Origin: Aureimonas sp. Leaf324
Lineage (GTDB): Bacteria > Pseudomonadota > Alphaproteobacteria > Rhizobiales > Rhizobiaceae
Length of the DNA: 64,000 nucleotides
Assembly (NCBI RefSeq): GCF_001423245.1
Contig: NZ_LMOH01000012.1
Span: forward strand, 702,230-766,229
Direction: 5' to 3'
Each line of letters begins with the position of its first letter. The first letter of the stretch is position 1. The notes under the pieces were generated by a model. It was given only the letters and a program-made list of their open reading frames with translations. It did no database searches and was not told the DNA's origin. This document shows, one piece after another, positions 45,138 through 54,789 of this stretch. Made by a program: the position numbers and the translations under genes.

Positions 45138-46963
45138 CCAGCCCCTCCCCTTCGACAAGTCTTCGAGATCCGATCATGTCGTCCCAGATGATCCCCCTCC
45201 CGCGCGACACGTCCGCCGCGGCGACCTCGGCAGCGCCTCGCATCCTCGTGGTCGACGACGTCCAGGACAACCGCGAGATTCTCACACGCCGCCTCGTGCG
45301 GCGCGGCTTCGAGGTGGTCGAGGCGAGCGGCGGCCTGCCCGCGCTCGAGGCGGTCGAGACGCAGCGCTTCGACCTCGTGCTCCTCGACATCATGATGCCG
45401 GACATGTCGGGCCACGAGGTGCTGCGCCGCATCCGGCAGACCCGCTCGCAGGCCGAGTTGCCGATCGTCATGGTGAGCGCCAAGTCCGAAAGCGCCGATG
45501 TCGTGGCGTGCCTGGAGGACGGGGCCAACGACTACGTGACGAAGCCGGTCGACTTCGCGATCGCGTTCGCCCGCATCCAGACGCAGATCTCGCGCAAGCA
45601 GGCGTTCGACGCCGCCCGCGCCGAGCAGGCGGCGCTGGAGACGCGCGTCGAAGAGCAGCGCGACAACCTCAGCCTATCCGAGGACCGCCTGCGCTTTCTC
45701 GCCTATCACGACGCCCTGACGCAGCTTCCCAACCGCTCGGCCCTGCGCGAGCGCCTGGCGAGCGCCCTCGCGCGCAGCAACGAGGCGACGGCGGCGCTGC
45801 TTTTCCTCGACCTCGACAACTTCAAGGCGGTCAACGACGAGCGCGGCCACGAGGTCGGCGACGTCGTGCTCGCGGGGGTCGCGGAGCGCCTCGCCGCGTC
45901 GATCCGCGCGCCCTCCTTCGCCGCGCGGCTCGGCGGCGACGAATTCGCCATCGTTCTCGAGGGCGCGGACGCGCCGGACGCCGAGCGTGTCGCGAAAGCC
46001 CTCGTCGAGCGGCTGTGCCAGCCCTTCGATCTCGGCGCCTTCTCCTGCGAGATCGGCGCGTCCTGCGGCCTTGCCCTCCTCTCGCCGGCCTTCGGCGACA
46101 TCGACGAGGCGCTGAACGCCGCCGACACCGCGATGTATGCGGCGAAAGCCGACGGCAAGCGGGGCGTGAAGGTGTTCCATCCGGCGATGCTGGAGGAACG
46201 GCGCACCCGCCGCATCCTGGAAATGGACCTGCGTCACGCGGTGCAGGACGGATGCCTGGAGCTGAACTTCCAGCCGCTCTTCGATGCCCAGACCGCCAAG
46301 CTGAAGTCCTTCGAGGCGCTGGTGCGCTGGCACCACCCGACGCAGGGGACGATCGCCCCGGACCAGTTCATTCCGCTGGCCGAGGAGACCGGGCTGATCG
46401 TGGCGCTCGGCGACTGGGTGCTGCGCGAAGCCTGCACCGAGGCGGCGGAATGGCCGGAAGACATCGGCATTGCCGTGAACGTCTCGGCGCTGCAGATCGG
46501 GCACGGCGAGATGCTGCCGGTCCTCGTCAACACGCTGGCGGCGACGGGCCTCGACCCGAGCCGCCTCGAGCTCGAGATCACGGAAAGCTCGCTTCTGGCC
46601 CTCAAGCCCGAGACGGTCGGCTTCCTGCGTTCGGTCCAGGAACTGGGTGTGCGCGTGTCGATCGACGATTTCGGGACGGGCTATTCCTCGATGAGCTCGC
46701 TCCAGAACTTCCGCTTCGACAAGATCAAGATCGATCGCAGCTTCGTGCAGGCGATCAACGGCGACGCCAAGAGCGTGGCGATCATCAAGTCGATCCTCGA
46801 ACTCTCGTCGAAGATCGGCGTGACCACCACGGCCGAGGGCGTCGAGACCTCGGCCCAGCTCGACTACATCTCCGCCAACGGCTGCACGGAAGCGCAGGGG
46901 TTCCTGTTCGCCAAGCCGATGACCAAGGCGGCCGCGCGAGAATTCATCCGGCAGAACATCTGA
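45134..46963 (+). CDS. Response regulator with GGDEF and EAL domains
   Basis: A 609-residue protein: receiver domain (residues ~36-150; acidic Asp41/42, phosphoacceptor Asp85, Lys137), coiled linker, GGDEF domain with intact GGDEF (267-271) and no RxxD inhibitory site, and EAL domain with EALVRWH (394-400) and DDFGTGYSS (511-519). Both enzymatic motifs look active, so it could make and degrade cyclic-di-GMP. It is the evident output of the upstream kinase. ATG at 45134 overlaps the kinase stop (ATGA); ATG at 45176 gives a protein 14 residues shorter. Confidence 0.92.
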
Positions 46964-46998
46964 CGGCGGGTGCGGGGGCGGCCCGACGGCCGGCCCCG

Positions 46999-48246
46999 CT
47001 ACCGCGCATCGTCGAGGAACGAGAGGGTCGCCTCGAGCAGCACGCTCGCGCCGGCCGACACGAAACGCGCCTCGACATGCTCGGCCTCGTTGTGGCTGAT
47101 GCCGTCGCGGCAGGGACAGAAGATCATCGCCGCCGGGGCGCAGCGCGCGAGATAGAGCGCATCATGGAAGGCGCCCGACACGATGCGTCGCGAAGCAAGG
47201 CCGATGCGCCGGGCGCTGGCTTCGATCCGCTCCACCATCTCGGCCGGAAAGGCGATCGGCGGCATGTCGACCAGACGGCGGATCGACAGGCCGCATCCGG
47301 CGGCCGCACAGACCCCCTCGCAGACACCGGCGATGCGATCGGCGAGATCGCGGAGCACGCCGGCGTCGGGATGGCGCAGGTCGATCGTAAAGCGGACGCG
47401 CTCGGGGATGGCGTTGACCGAGCCCGGCCGCGCCTCGATCCGCCCGACGGTGAAGCGGGCGTCCTCGTCGCCGGGCATGATCGAGCCGTAGAGCTCGGTG
47501 AGGATCGCGGCAGCGGCCCGCATCGGGTCGCGCCGGAACGCAAGGGGCGTCGTACCGGCGTGGGCCGCCTGCCCCTCGATCTCGATCTCCAGCCAGAGCG
47601 TGCCCTGGATGCCGGTGACGACCCCGACCGGGATGTCCTCGCGCTCCAGCACCGGCCCCTGCTCGATATGGAGCTCGAGATAGGCAGCGATGGGGAAGCC
47701 GAGCGGCGCGGCGGGAACGGCAAGCGAGACAACCGTTCGGTCGAGTTCCTCGCCGAGAACCGCCCCGTCCGCGCCGCGCGCCGCCAGCCACTCGGGCGGG
47801 ATCGCGCGGGCGGCAAAGGCCTGCGAGCCCATGGCGCCGGGCGCGAACCGGCTGCCCTCCTCGTTGGTCCAGACCGCGACCTCGACGGCGCGCTCGCTCG
47901 ACAGGCGCGCATCCTCCAGCGCCTCCAGCACCTCGAAGGCGGCGAGAACGCCGAGCGCCCCGTCGAAGCGGCCGCCCGTCGGCTGCGTGTCGAGGTGACT
48001 GCCGAGGATGAGCGGCGGCAGGTCCGCGTGCGCACCCTCCCGCCGCAGGAAGAGATTGGCGGCCGCGTCCTGGCGCACGCTGAAGCCCCGGTCGCGCGCC
48101 AGACCGGCGAGAAGCGCGCGCGCCTCGCGATCGCCCGCGGTGAGCGCCTGCCGGTCGACGCCGCCCTTCGGCGTCGCGCCGATCCCGGCGAAACGCTCGA
48201 GGCGCTCCTGCAGGCGGTCCGGCCGGATCGCCGGCCGCCCGGTCAT
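46999..48246 (-). CDS. M20-family Zn-dependent amidohydrolase (allantoate/N-carbamoyl amino acid hydrolase-like)
   Basis: A 415-residue enzyme of the hydantoinase/carbamoylase group. Metal ligands are in LGSHLDTQPTGGRFDG, WTNEEGSRF, and DGISHNEAEHV; LELHIEQGPVLERE and GQAAHAGTTPLAFRRDPMRAAA are diagnostic. Relatives are allantoate amidohydrolase, beta-ureidopropionase and N-carbamoyl-L-amino acid hydrolase. It is the last gene of a sugar-type ABC operon and overlaps the BtpA-family gene (ATGA). The substrate is not evident; the operon may release nitrogen from a ribosylated or carbamoylated compound. Confidence 0.9.
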   Translation of the reverse strand: MTGRPAIRPDRLQERLERFAGIGATPKGGVDRQALTAGDREARALLAGLARDRGFSVRQDAAANLFLRREGAHADLPPLILGSHLDTQPTGGRFDGALGVLAAFEVLEALEDARLSSERAVEVAVWTNEEGSRFAPGAMGSQAFAARAIPPEWLAARGADGAVLGEELDRTVVSLAVPAAPLGFPIAAYLELHIEQGPVLEREDIPVGVVTGIQGTLWLEIEIEGQAAHAGTTPLAFRRDPMRAAAAILTELYGSIMPGDEDARFTVGRIEARPGSVNAIPERVRFTIDLRHPDAGVLRDLADRIAGVCEGVCAAAGCGLSIRRLVDMPPIAFPAEMVERIEASARRIGLASRRIVSGAFHDALYLARCAPAAMIFCPCRDGISHNEAEHVEARFVSAGASVLLEATLSFLDDAR

Positions 48247-49085
48247 CGTCCGAGCCTGGCCGTGAACGCCTTCACCCGGTCCGGATCGACCTGGTTCCAC
48301 CAGACGCCGTCGTATTTCAGCGAGCTCGCGACGATCACACCGTCGGCGACCGAGAGGATGTCACCGACGTTCTCGGGCGTCACGCCGCTGCCGACCAGCG
48401 TCGGCAGGTTCGCCGCCTCCTTGATCATGCGGATGTAGGACAACTCCGCCACGTGGCCGGTGCGCTGGCCGGTGGCGATCACGACGTCGGCGTCGAAGAA
48501 GACGAGGTCCTTGACCTGCTCCTCGACCGGCCGGTCGGCGACGATGGCGTGCGCGCCGTGCTTCACATGCGCGTCGGCGAAGATGCGGATGCCCTTGGCC
48601 CGCAGCTGCGCGCGGTAGCGCATGGCGCGCGCCGCCTCGCCTTCCACGAAGCCCTCGTTGGCGACATAGGCATTGGCCCACTGGTTGACGCGCACGAAGG
48701 CGGCACCGGCGGCGCTGGCGATGGCGAGCGCCGGAATGGCGGCATTGGCGAGGACGTTGATGCCGATCGGGCGGCCGAGCTCGCGCCGGATGCGGTCGGC
48801 GACCACCGACATGTGCGCAGCCGTCTCGGGGCCGATCGCGTCGGGCTTGGAGAACGGCACGTCGCCGTGGTTCTCGACGATCACCCCGTTGCAGCCGCCC
48901 TCCAGATAGGCGCGCGCATCGTCGAGGCCGCGCTGGTAGATCGTCTCGACCGCCTCGCCGTCATGGCGCGGGCTTCCCGGCAGCGGCGCGAGATGCACGA
49001 CGCCGATGATGGCGCGGCGACTGCCGAAGATGTCTTGGAGCGCATCGCCGGATGCCTGTCCGATGGGCTTGGATGGGGTGCTCAT
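48243..49085 (-). CDS. BtpA/SgcQ-family TIM-barrel protein
   Basis: A 280-residue protein: AIIGVVHLAPLPGSPRHDG, AYLEGGCNGVIVENHGDVPF, GINVLANAAIPALAIASAAGAAFVRVNQWANAYVANEGFVEGEA and DVVIATGQRTG match the BtpA family. Named after a cyanobacterial photosystem I factor, most bacterial members sit in sugar operons (SgcQ) and are thought to be isomerases or aldolase-like enzymes of unknown substrate. GAGAGAGA precedes ATG 49085. Coupled to genes on both sides by 4-bp overlaps. Confidence 0.9.
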   Translation of the reverse strand: MSTPSKPIGQASGDALQDIFGSRRAIIGVVHLAPLPGSPRHDGEAVETIYQRGLDDARAYLEGGCNGVIVENHGDVPFSKPDAIGPETAAHMSVVADRIRRELGRPIGINVLANAAIPALAIASAAGAAFVRVNQWANAYVANEGFVEGEAARAMRYRAQLRAKGIRIFADAHVKHGAHAIVADRPVEEQVKDLVFFDADVVIATGQRTGHVAELSYIRMIKEAANLPTLVGSGVTPENVGDILSVADGVIVASSLKYDGVWWNQVDPDRVKAFTARLGR

Positions 49086-49987
49086 GCGCTCTCTCTCGAA
49101 TGCCATGTGTGAAACTCGTCGCAGCTCGGGCCGCAGCCGAAGGTGCCGGCCCGCGTGACGGCCACCGCGGCCGCCCGGGCCGCGAGGCGAAGGGCCGGCT
49201 CGAAGGCGTCGCCGAGCGACAGCCGGGCGGCCAGCGTGCCGCAGAACACGTCGCCCGCCCCGCTCGTGTCGAGGGGTTCAGCGCGAACGGCGGGATGAAA
49301 TCGGGGCGCCGCGGCGGGGGCCGCTACCGCGACATACCCTTGCGCGCCGAGCGTGACCACCGCCGCGCCGCCGCCCATGCCGGCGAGGCGCTCCGCGATC
49401 CGGCCGGGCTCGCGCTCGCCGGTCAGCGCCTCGCCCTCGCCGCGGTTGACCACGGTGACGGCCGGCGCGCCGGGAAGGCCGTCGGCGCATTCGCCCAGCG
49501 GACTTGCGTTCAGCACCGTCAGGAGGCCGAGCGCCCGCCCCGCCTCGAGCGCCGCGCGCGTCGCGCCCGGGGTCAGGTTGCCCTGCAGAACGAACGCGTC
49601 GCCCGGCCGTGCCGCGGCCTGCCAGCCGCTTCGTGCCGGATCGAAGGCGCGCGCGCAGGCGACGGCGCTCACGATCTGATTCTCGCCCTTCTCGTCCACC
49701 ATGATGGCGGAGCGGTCGGTCGGCAGCGGCAGGGCGGTGAGGCCATGATCCGAGAGACCGGCCTCGACGAGCCCCCGGCGGACGAGCGTCGCCTCGGCGT
49801 CGGAGCCGACGGCCGACCAGAGCATGACCTCGGCGCCCGCGCGCCACGCGGCGAGCGCCTGGTTGGCGCCCTTGCCGCCGAGCGCGACGCTGCAACCCTC
49901 GGCATTCAGCGTCTCGCCTGGCCCCGGAAAGCGGGCGAGACGGAATGTCGTGTCGAGACAGACGTTGCCGACGACATGGACGGCCAT
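49082..49987 (-). CDS. PfkB-family carbohydrate/nucleoside kinase
   Basis: A 301-residue ribokinase-like kinase. VALGGKGANQALAAWRAGAEVMLWSAVGSD is the N-terminal PfkB block and AEPLDTSGAGDVFCGTLAARLSLG the catalytic block, with Asp in GAGD as base. GNVCLDTTFRLARFPGPGET is ribokinase-like. It probably phosphorylates the sugar or nucleoside brought in by the operon's transporter. Start at 49987; the frame is open upstream. Confidence 0.9.
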   Translation of the reverse strand: MAVHVVGNVCLDTTFRLARFPGPGETLNAEGCSVALGGKGANQALAAWRAGAEVMLWSAVGSDAEATLVRRGLVEAGLSDHGLTALPLPTDRSAIMVDEKGENQIVSAVACARAFDPARSGWQAAARPGDAFVLQGNLTPGATRAALEAGRALGLLTVLNASPLGECADGLPGAPAVTVVNRGEGEALTGEREPGRIAERLAGMGGGAAVVTLGAQGYVAVAAPAAAPRFHPAVRAEPLDTSGAGDVFCGTLAARLSLGDAFEPALRLAARAAAVAVTRAGTFGCGPSCDEFHTWHSRESA

Positions 49988-50001
49988 TCGCGCCGGACTC
50001 C

Positions 50002-50769
50002 TTACTTCGCCGTCGCCCAGTCGAGCATCGCGCCGAAGAGCTTTGCATAGCCGTCCCACCGGATGAATTCGCCCGGCAGCCAGTGCGGGCCGACGTCGGA
50101 GGTCCAGACCACCGAGCGGCCCTGCCCATACGTGCCGGTGACGAGGAGCGGCTGCGAGCCGTAGTCGGCCGAGACCGTCGCCAGCACCTCGGCGCCCGGC
50201 TTCAGCTCCACCTCATTGTAGCCGAGAAGCACCGGCCAGTCCGAACCCAAACCGTTCAGGATCGGATGCGAGGCCTCGCCAGTCACCACGGGCGAGAAGC
50301 CCTCGGGCACCTCGACGCGGTCGTCGAAGCGCAGGCAGGTGACGGGCAGGACGTCCTCGACCGGCGTGCGGGCATAACGCGCGCCGCCGTTGATGCCCTG
50401 GAAGGAATAGTAGCCGCCGAACATCAGGAGCGCGCCGCCCTGATCGACGTAGTCGCGCAGGAGCTTCAGCCGGTTCGGCGTCGTCTTGGAGTGGATCCAG
50501 GTGTCGGGATGGAGCAGCAGCGTGTTGGCGCCGATGTCGGACAGGATCACCGCGTCGAACTCGCGAAGGGCTTCCATGGTCTGCGGGAAGTCCTTCTGCG
50601 CCGCATGGGCGGGCATGAAGGTGATGTCGTAGGCGCTGTCCTTCAGCGCGGCCAGAAGCTCGTCGGCGCCCTGGTGATAGGTCACGGTCGGGAACTGGTC
50701 GAAGCCCTTGATGTGGGTCGCGGTCGACACCCAGCTCTCGCCGGCGAGGAGCACCTTCTTGCGGGTCAT
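50002..50769 (-). CDS. Putative glutamine amidotransferase-like protein (DUF1355/GATase1-like)
   Basis: A 255-residue protein opening KKVLLAGESWVSTATHIKGFDQFPTVTYHQGADELLAAL, with DAVILSDIGANTLLLHPDTW, LKLLRDYVDQGGALLMFGGYYSFQGINGGARYARTPVEDVLPV and VVWTSDVGPHWLPGEFIRWDGYAKLF. This matches a class I glutamine-amidotransferase-like family (PF07090 type). No Cys is found at the nucleophile elbow where GGYYSF stands, so it is probably not a true glutaminase; family members occur in sugar operons with unknown roles. Confidence 0.82.
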   Translation of the reverse strand: MTRKKVLLAGESWVSTATHIKGFDQFPTVTYHQGADELLAALKDSAYDITFMPAHAAQKDFPQTMEALREFDAVILSDIGANTLLLHPDTWIHSKTTPNRLKLLRDYVDQGGALLMFGGYYSFQGINGGARYARTPVEDVLPVTCLRFDDRVEVPEGFSPVVTGEASHPILNGLGSDWPVLLGYNEVELKPGAEVLATVSADYGSQPLLVTGTYGQGRSVVWTSDVGPHWLPGEFIRWDGYAKLFGAMLDWATAK

Positions 50770-50799
50770 ATCGAATTTCCTTGAGCAAAGGGAAAAGGA

Positions 50800-51894
50800 T
50801 CAGGCGGCCGCGAAGACGGCGCGCGGATTGTCGGTCATGATGGCGTCGATCACCGCCTCGGGCACGCCATGGCGCTTCAGGCGCGGCACGAAGTGGCGCA
50901 GCACGTGGGCGTAGCCGAAGCCGCCGTAGCGCGTCAGCATCATCTTCAGGAAGACGTCCTGGCTGAGGAGGATGCGGTCGGCGAAGCCCTCGTCCACCAA
51001 GGTGCGGATCGCGCGCGCGTTCTCTTCGTCGAAGGGGCACTGGGCGTCCTGATCGGCGTAGTAGTAGTCCATGCCGATCATGTCGTATTCCAGAAACGCG
51101 CCGCGCCGCGCCAGGCTCGTCTGGTAGGGGATGTCGTCGTGGCTCGGGTTCATGTGGCAGAGGACGGTGTGGCGGAGGTCGGCGCCCTCGCCCTCCACGA
51201 CGTCCAGCACCTCGTGCGCCAGGCGCTCCCAGCCCGGCAGATGGATCGAGAGCGGCACGCCCGTGCGCGCCGAGGCCCGCGCCGCGCCGCGCAGCGACTT
51301 GCGCTCCTCGGACGTGAAGTCCTTGGAGACGCCGACCTCGCCGATGATGCCGGCCATGATCTCCGGCCGGTCCTCGGCGCCGCCGACATCGCGCACGATC
51401 AGTTCGGCGACCTCGTCGACGTCCATGCCCTTCAGCCAATCGGGATGGCTGAACTCGAGGTAGAAGCCCGAGCCCATCACGATCTTCAGCCCGCTCATGC
51501 GCTGGATGCGCCGCAGCCCTTCCGGGTCGCGCCCGATGCCGAAGTTCGTCGGGTCCACCACCGTGTGGCCGCCGAGCGCCTGGAACATCTTCAGTTCCGA
51601 CAGCGCGAGATCGCCGTCGTCGAGCGAGACGTTGTCGCGGTTCATGTAGGGGTTCATGCGCAGTTCGCCGATGATCTCGATGCGCACGGGGCCTTCGTGT
51701 CGCACCGGGTCGGGCGGATGGCACGGACAGCGCCAGGACTTGGCGCCGTCGAGGAAGACGTGCTCGTGCATCAGCGTGACGCCCATGTCGGACACGGGGG
51801 ACGGGCCGTCCACCGTCATCACATGACCGGAGCGCACGCCGATGCCGGATGGCGCCGCGCGCCGGCTGGCCGGATCCCGGAAGTCGAGCGCCAT
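50800..51894 (-). CDS. Phosphotriesterase-family metal hydrolase
   Basis: A 364-residue amidohydrolase-superfamily enzyme. The metal ligands are visible in order: HEH in TLMHEHVFLD, Glu in AGIIGEVGVSKDFT (Glu in place of carboxylated Lys), His in PLSIHLPGWE, His in HTVLCHMNPSHDD and Asp in RILLSQDVFLKMM. Relatives range from phosphotriesterases to lactonases and sugar-phosphate hydrolases; in a sugar operon a lactonase or phosphodiesterase acting on a carbohydrate is likeliest. It lies between the permease gene and the amidotransferase-like gene. Confidence 0.88.
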   Translation of the reverse strand: MALDFRDPASRRAAPSGIGVRSGHVMTVDGPSPVSDMGVTLMHEHVFLDGAKSWRCPCHPPDPVRHEGPVRIEIIGELRMNPYMNRDNVSLDDGDLALSELKMFQALGGHTVVDPTNFGIGRDPEGLRRIQRMSGLKIVMGSGFYLEFSHPDWLKGMDVDEVAELIVRDVGGAEDRPEIMAGIIGEVGVSKDFTSEERKSLRGAARASARTGVPLSIHLPGWERLAHEVLDVVEGEGADLRHTVLCHMNPSHDDIPYQTSLARRGAFLEYDMIGMDYYYADQDAQCPFDEENARAIRTLVDEGFADRILLSQDVFLKMMLTRYGGFGYAHVLRHFVPRLKRHGVPEAVIDAIMTDNPRAVFAAA

Positions 51895-51898
51895 CGGA

Positions 51899-52924
51899 TC
51901 AGCGCCCGCGCGAGGCGCCGCGGAACAGGCGGAAGTTCAGCCAGATCGCGACAAGGATGATGCAGCCGGTGATGATCGGCGTCAGGAACGGCGACATGTG
52001 GGCGAGGATCAGGCCGTTGGCGATGACGGCGACTGTCAGCGCGCCGAGCACGGTGCCGACCATCGTCCCGCGTCCGCCAAAGAGCGACGTGCCGCCGAGC
52101 ACCACGGCCGCGATGACGTCGAGCTCGAACCCTTGGCCGGAGTTCGACGAGCCCGAGCCGAGCCGCCCGGCAAGGACGACGCCGGCGAGCGCGGCCGCCG
52201 TCGACGAAAGCATGTAGACGCTGAGGAGCGTGCGCCGGACGTCGACGCCCGCGCGCCGCACCGCCTCCTTGTTGGCGCCGATGCCTGTGACGTAGCGGCC
52301 GAAGCGCGTGCCGTTGAAGGCGAGATAGGCCGCGAGCAGCACGGCGAGCGCGATCCAGGCCGGGATGGGGACGCCGAGGAACCAGCCGCGGCCGAGCGTC
52401 ACGAACATGCTGTCGGGCTCGATCGGGATCGAATAGCCGCCGGTGATCAGGAGCGCGACGCCGCGGATCACCGAGAGGCCGGCGAGCGTCACGATGAAGG
52501 CCGGGATGCCCTCGTAGGCGATGAAGAAACCCTGCAGCGCGCCGATCAGGGCGCCGAGCGCCAGCATGGCGAGGATCGTCAGCGGCCAGGGCAGGCCCCA
52601 CTGGAGGAGCGCCGCCGAGAGGGCACAGACGAGGGCAAGGACGGAGCCGACCGACAGGTCGATGCCGCCCGTCGTGATGACGAAGGTCATCGAGGCCGCG
52701 ACGATGAGGAGCGGCGCGGACTGGCGGACGATGTTCAGGAGGTTGGGCGCCGAGAGGAAGGCGCCGGTGGTCAGGCTGAACAGGAGGCAGACCAGGATGA
52801 AGAAGATCGCGATCGAGCCCACCGCGCCGTTGGCGATGAAGCGGTCGCGAAGGGTGGCCTTGCGCACCCGCGGCGGCGCTGCCGCATGGAGATGGGCGCT
52901 GCCGCCCGCGACGCTGGAACTCAT
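51899..52924 (-). CDS. Ribose/fructose-type ABC transporter permease
   Basis: A 341-residue permease of the RbsC/FrcC family with eight to ten hydrophobic segments. LLIVAASMTFVITTGGIDLSVGSVLALVCALSA, GIPAFIVTLAGLSVIRGVALLITGG, GRYVTGIGANKEAVRRAGVDV and GQGFELDVIAAVVLGGTSLFGGRGTMVGTVLGAL are characteristic. Start at 52924 overlaps the ATPase stop by 4 bp. Confidence 0.92.
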   Translation of the reverse strand: MSSSVAGGSAHLHAAAPPRVRKATLRDRFIANGAVGSIAIFFILVCLLFSLTTGAFLSAPNLLNIVRQSAPLLIVAASMTFVITTGGIDLSVGSVLALVCALSAALLQWGLPWPLTILAMLALGALIGALQGFFIAYEGIPAFIVTLAGLSVIRGVALLITGGYSIPIEPDSMFVTLGRGWFLGVPIPAWIALAVLLAAYLAFNGTRFGRYVTGIGANKEAVRRAGVDVRRTLLSVYMLSSTAAALAGVVLAGRLGSGSSNSGQGFELDVIAAVVLGGTSLFGGRGTMVGTVLGALTVAVIANGLILAHMSPFLTPIITGCIILVAIWLNFRLFRGASRGR

Positions 52925-53715
52925 GCCCGTGCTCCTTGCCCGTCTTCGCCGCGCGCCGAGCGCGCCTGGAACTTGCGTCCGACGATGAGGTTCACGACCT
53001 CCTCGATATTGGTGTCGGCGATGCGCCGCTCGGCGACGTTGCGGCCCTCGTACATGACCTGGATGCGGTCGCAGACGAGGAAGAGGTCCTGCAACCGGTG
53101 GGTGATCAGGATCACCGAGACGCCGCGCGCCGAGACGGTGCGGATGAGCTCGAGCACCGCCTCGACCTCGGCGACGGCGAGCGCGGCCGTCGGCTCGTCC
53201 ATGATGAGGACCTTCGGCTCGAACGAGGCGGCGCGGCCGATCGCGATCGACTGGCGCTGCCCGCCCGACAGGTTCTCGACCATGAGGCGCGTGTCGGCGA
53301 TGACGATGCCGAGCGTCTCCAGCATGGCCCTCGCCTCGTCGTGCATCCGCCGCTTGTCGAGGAGGTTGAGCCCGACAAGCCGGCGCCGCGGCTCGCGGCC
53401 GAGGAAGATGTTGCCGGCGACATCCACCGTGTCGCAGAGCGAGAGGTCCTGATAGACCATCTCGACATGAGCGGCGCGGGCGTCCGCCGGCGAGGCGAAG
53501 GCGACCGCCTGCCCGTCGATCTCGATCGTGCCACTGTCGGGCACGACCGCGCCGGACAGGACCTTCGACAGGGTCGACTTGCCGGCCCCATTGTCGCCGA
53601 CGAGGCCGAGCACTTCGCCGGGCGCCAGATGCAACGACACGTCGCTGAGCGTCTGGATCGGGCCGTAGCGCTTGCAGATGCCGGTCATCCGGACACGGTC
53701 GGGGGTGGCTGGCAT
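52921..53715 (-). CDS. Sugar ABC transporter ATPase, single-domain (FrcA-like)
   Basis: A 264-residue ATPase: Walker A GDNGAGKST, VEMVYQDLSLCDTVDVAGNIFLGRE, LSGGQRQSIAIGRA and VLIMDEPTAALAV. Most RbsA-type ATPases are double (about 500 residues); this single-domain form resembles FrcA of the rhizobial fructose importer. Start ATG at 53715; the frame is open upstream but unlike the family. Confidence 0.9.
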   Translation of the reverse strand: MPATPDRVRMTGICKRYGPIQTLSDVSLHLAPGEVLGLVGDNGAGKSTLSKVLSGAVVPDSGTIEIDGQAVAFASPADARAAHVEMVYQDLSLCDTVDVAGNIFLGREPRRRLVGLNLLDKRRMHDEARAMLETLGIVIADTRLMVENLSGGQRQSIAIGRAASFEPKVLIMDEPTAALAVAEVEAVLELIRTVSARGVSVILITHRLQDLFLVCDRIQVMYEGRNVAERRIADTNIEEVVNLIVGRKFQARSARGEDGQGARA

Positions 53716-53793
53716 GACGCCGCTCCGTCTGGAGGAAAACGGGGAGCGGACGGGCCGGAGCCCGTCCATCGGGCCGCTTTCGCGGCGGCGGCC

Positions 53794-54747
53794 TTACTTG
53801 AACATGCCCCGGAACTGGTCGACGTTCGCCTTGGTCACGATCGTCACCGGGATGTTGATGATCGGCTCGACGGTTCCGCCCTTCTTCAGCTTGGCGAGCG
53901 CCTCGACCGCGGCCTTGCCCTCGCCGGCCGGGTCCTGCTGGACGACGGCGGCGACCCAGCCTTCGTCGATGCCCTTGACCGCCTGCGCGGTGAGATCCCA
54001 GCCGAAGACCTTCACGTCGCTCTGGCGACCCTGGCTCTCGACCGCCGAGACCGAGCCGATCAGCGCCGGCTCGCCGGTCGCGTAGAGCGTCGTCATGGTG
54101 GGATTGGCGGTCATCAGGTTCTCGGCGGCGCCGAGCGCCACGTCTTGGACGTTCTGGCCGTCCACCGTGTCGAGGAACTCGACCTTGGCGCCGCTCTCGC
54201 CGACCGCCTTCTTGAAGCCGTCGAGGCGCTGGTTCTGGATGAAGGAGTTGAGCGCGCCGACGACGCCGACGGTCGCCTCGCCCTTCATCTGCGACTTGAC
54301 GTAGTCGGCGTAGAACTTGCCGATCTCCTCGCCCGCCTTCATGTTGTCGACGCCGACGAAGGCGACGTTGTCGCCGTTCGGGATCTGCGCGTCGATCGCG
54401 ATCACCGGGATGCCGGCCTTCTTGGCCTCGGAGATGGCGGGCTTCACGCCGTTCACGTCGATGGCGATCAGGATGATGCCGTCGACCTTCTGCGTGATGT
54501 AGTTCTCGATCGCCGTATTCTGCGCGGCCGGCACGTTGTTGGCGTCGAAGATCACGAGTTCGGCGCCGGCGGCCTTGGCCGCGGCCTTCGCGCCGTCGTT
54601 GATCTGGTTGAAGAACAGGGCCTGCTGGTTGATCGTCACCAAGGCGTAGGTGTCGGCGAGCGCCGCCGAGGCGTTGCCGGCCAGAACCGTCAGGGCGACG
54701 GCGGTGCCGGCAAGGAAATGGGAAAGGCGCATTTTCCGATTCTCCAT
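53794..54747 (-). CDS. Sugar-type periplasmic binding protein (Peripla_BP_4)
   Basis: A 317-residue binding protein with a signal peptide (MRLSHFLAGTAVALTVLAGN... in the shorter form). DTYALVTINQQALFFNQINDGAKAAAKAAGAELVIFDANNVPAAQNTAIENYITQKVDGIILIAIDVNGVKPAISEAKKAGIPVIAID is the RbsB/FrcB-type opening; GEATVGVVGALNSFIQNQRLDGFKKAV follows. The sugar or nucleoside ligand is not known. ATG at 54747 or, with a better GGAG, ATG at 54732. First gene of the eight-gene operon, downstream of the TTCAA-N5-TTGAA operator. Confidence 0.92.
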   Translation of the reverse strand: MENRKMRLSHFLAGTAVALTVLAGNASAALADTYALVTINQQALFFNQINDGAKAAAKAAGAELVIFDANNVPAAQNTAIENYITQKVDGIILIAIDVNGVKPAISEAKKAGIPVIAIDAQIPNGDNVAFVGVDNMKAGEEIGKFYADYVKSQMKGEATVGVVGALNSFIQNQRLDGFKKAVGESGAKVEFLDTVDGQNVQDVALGAAENLMTANPTMTTLYATGEPALIGSVSAVESQGRQSDVKVFGWDLTAQAVKGIDEGWVAAVVQQDPAGEGKAAVEALAKLKKGGTVEPIINIPVTIVTKANVDQFRGMFK

Positions 54748-54789
54748 GATCGAGGGCCCGATCCAGGGGCCATGCCATCCGCGGCATCG

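Noticed and set aside
45508..48438. 976-residue open frame on the plus strand
   Set aside because: Overlaps the GGDEF-EAL regulator in another frame and then runs antisense to the M20 enzyme; composition is shadow-like.
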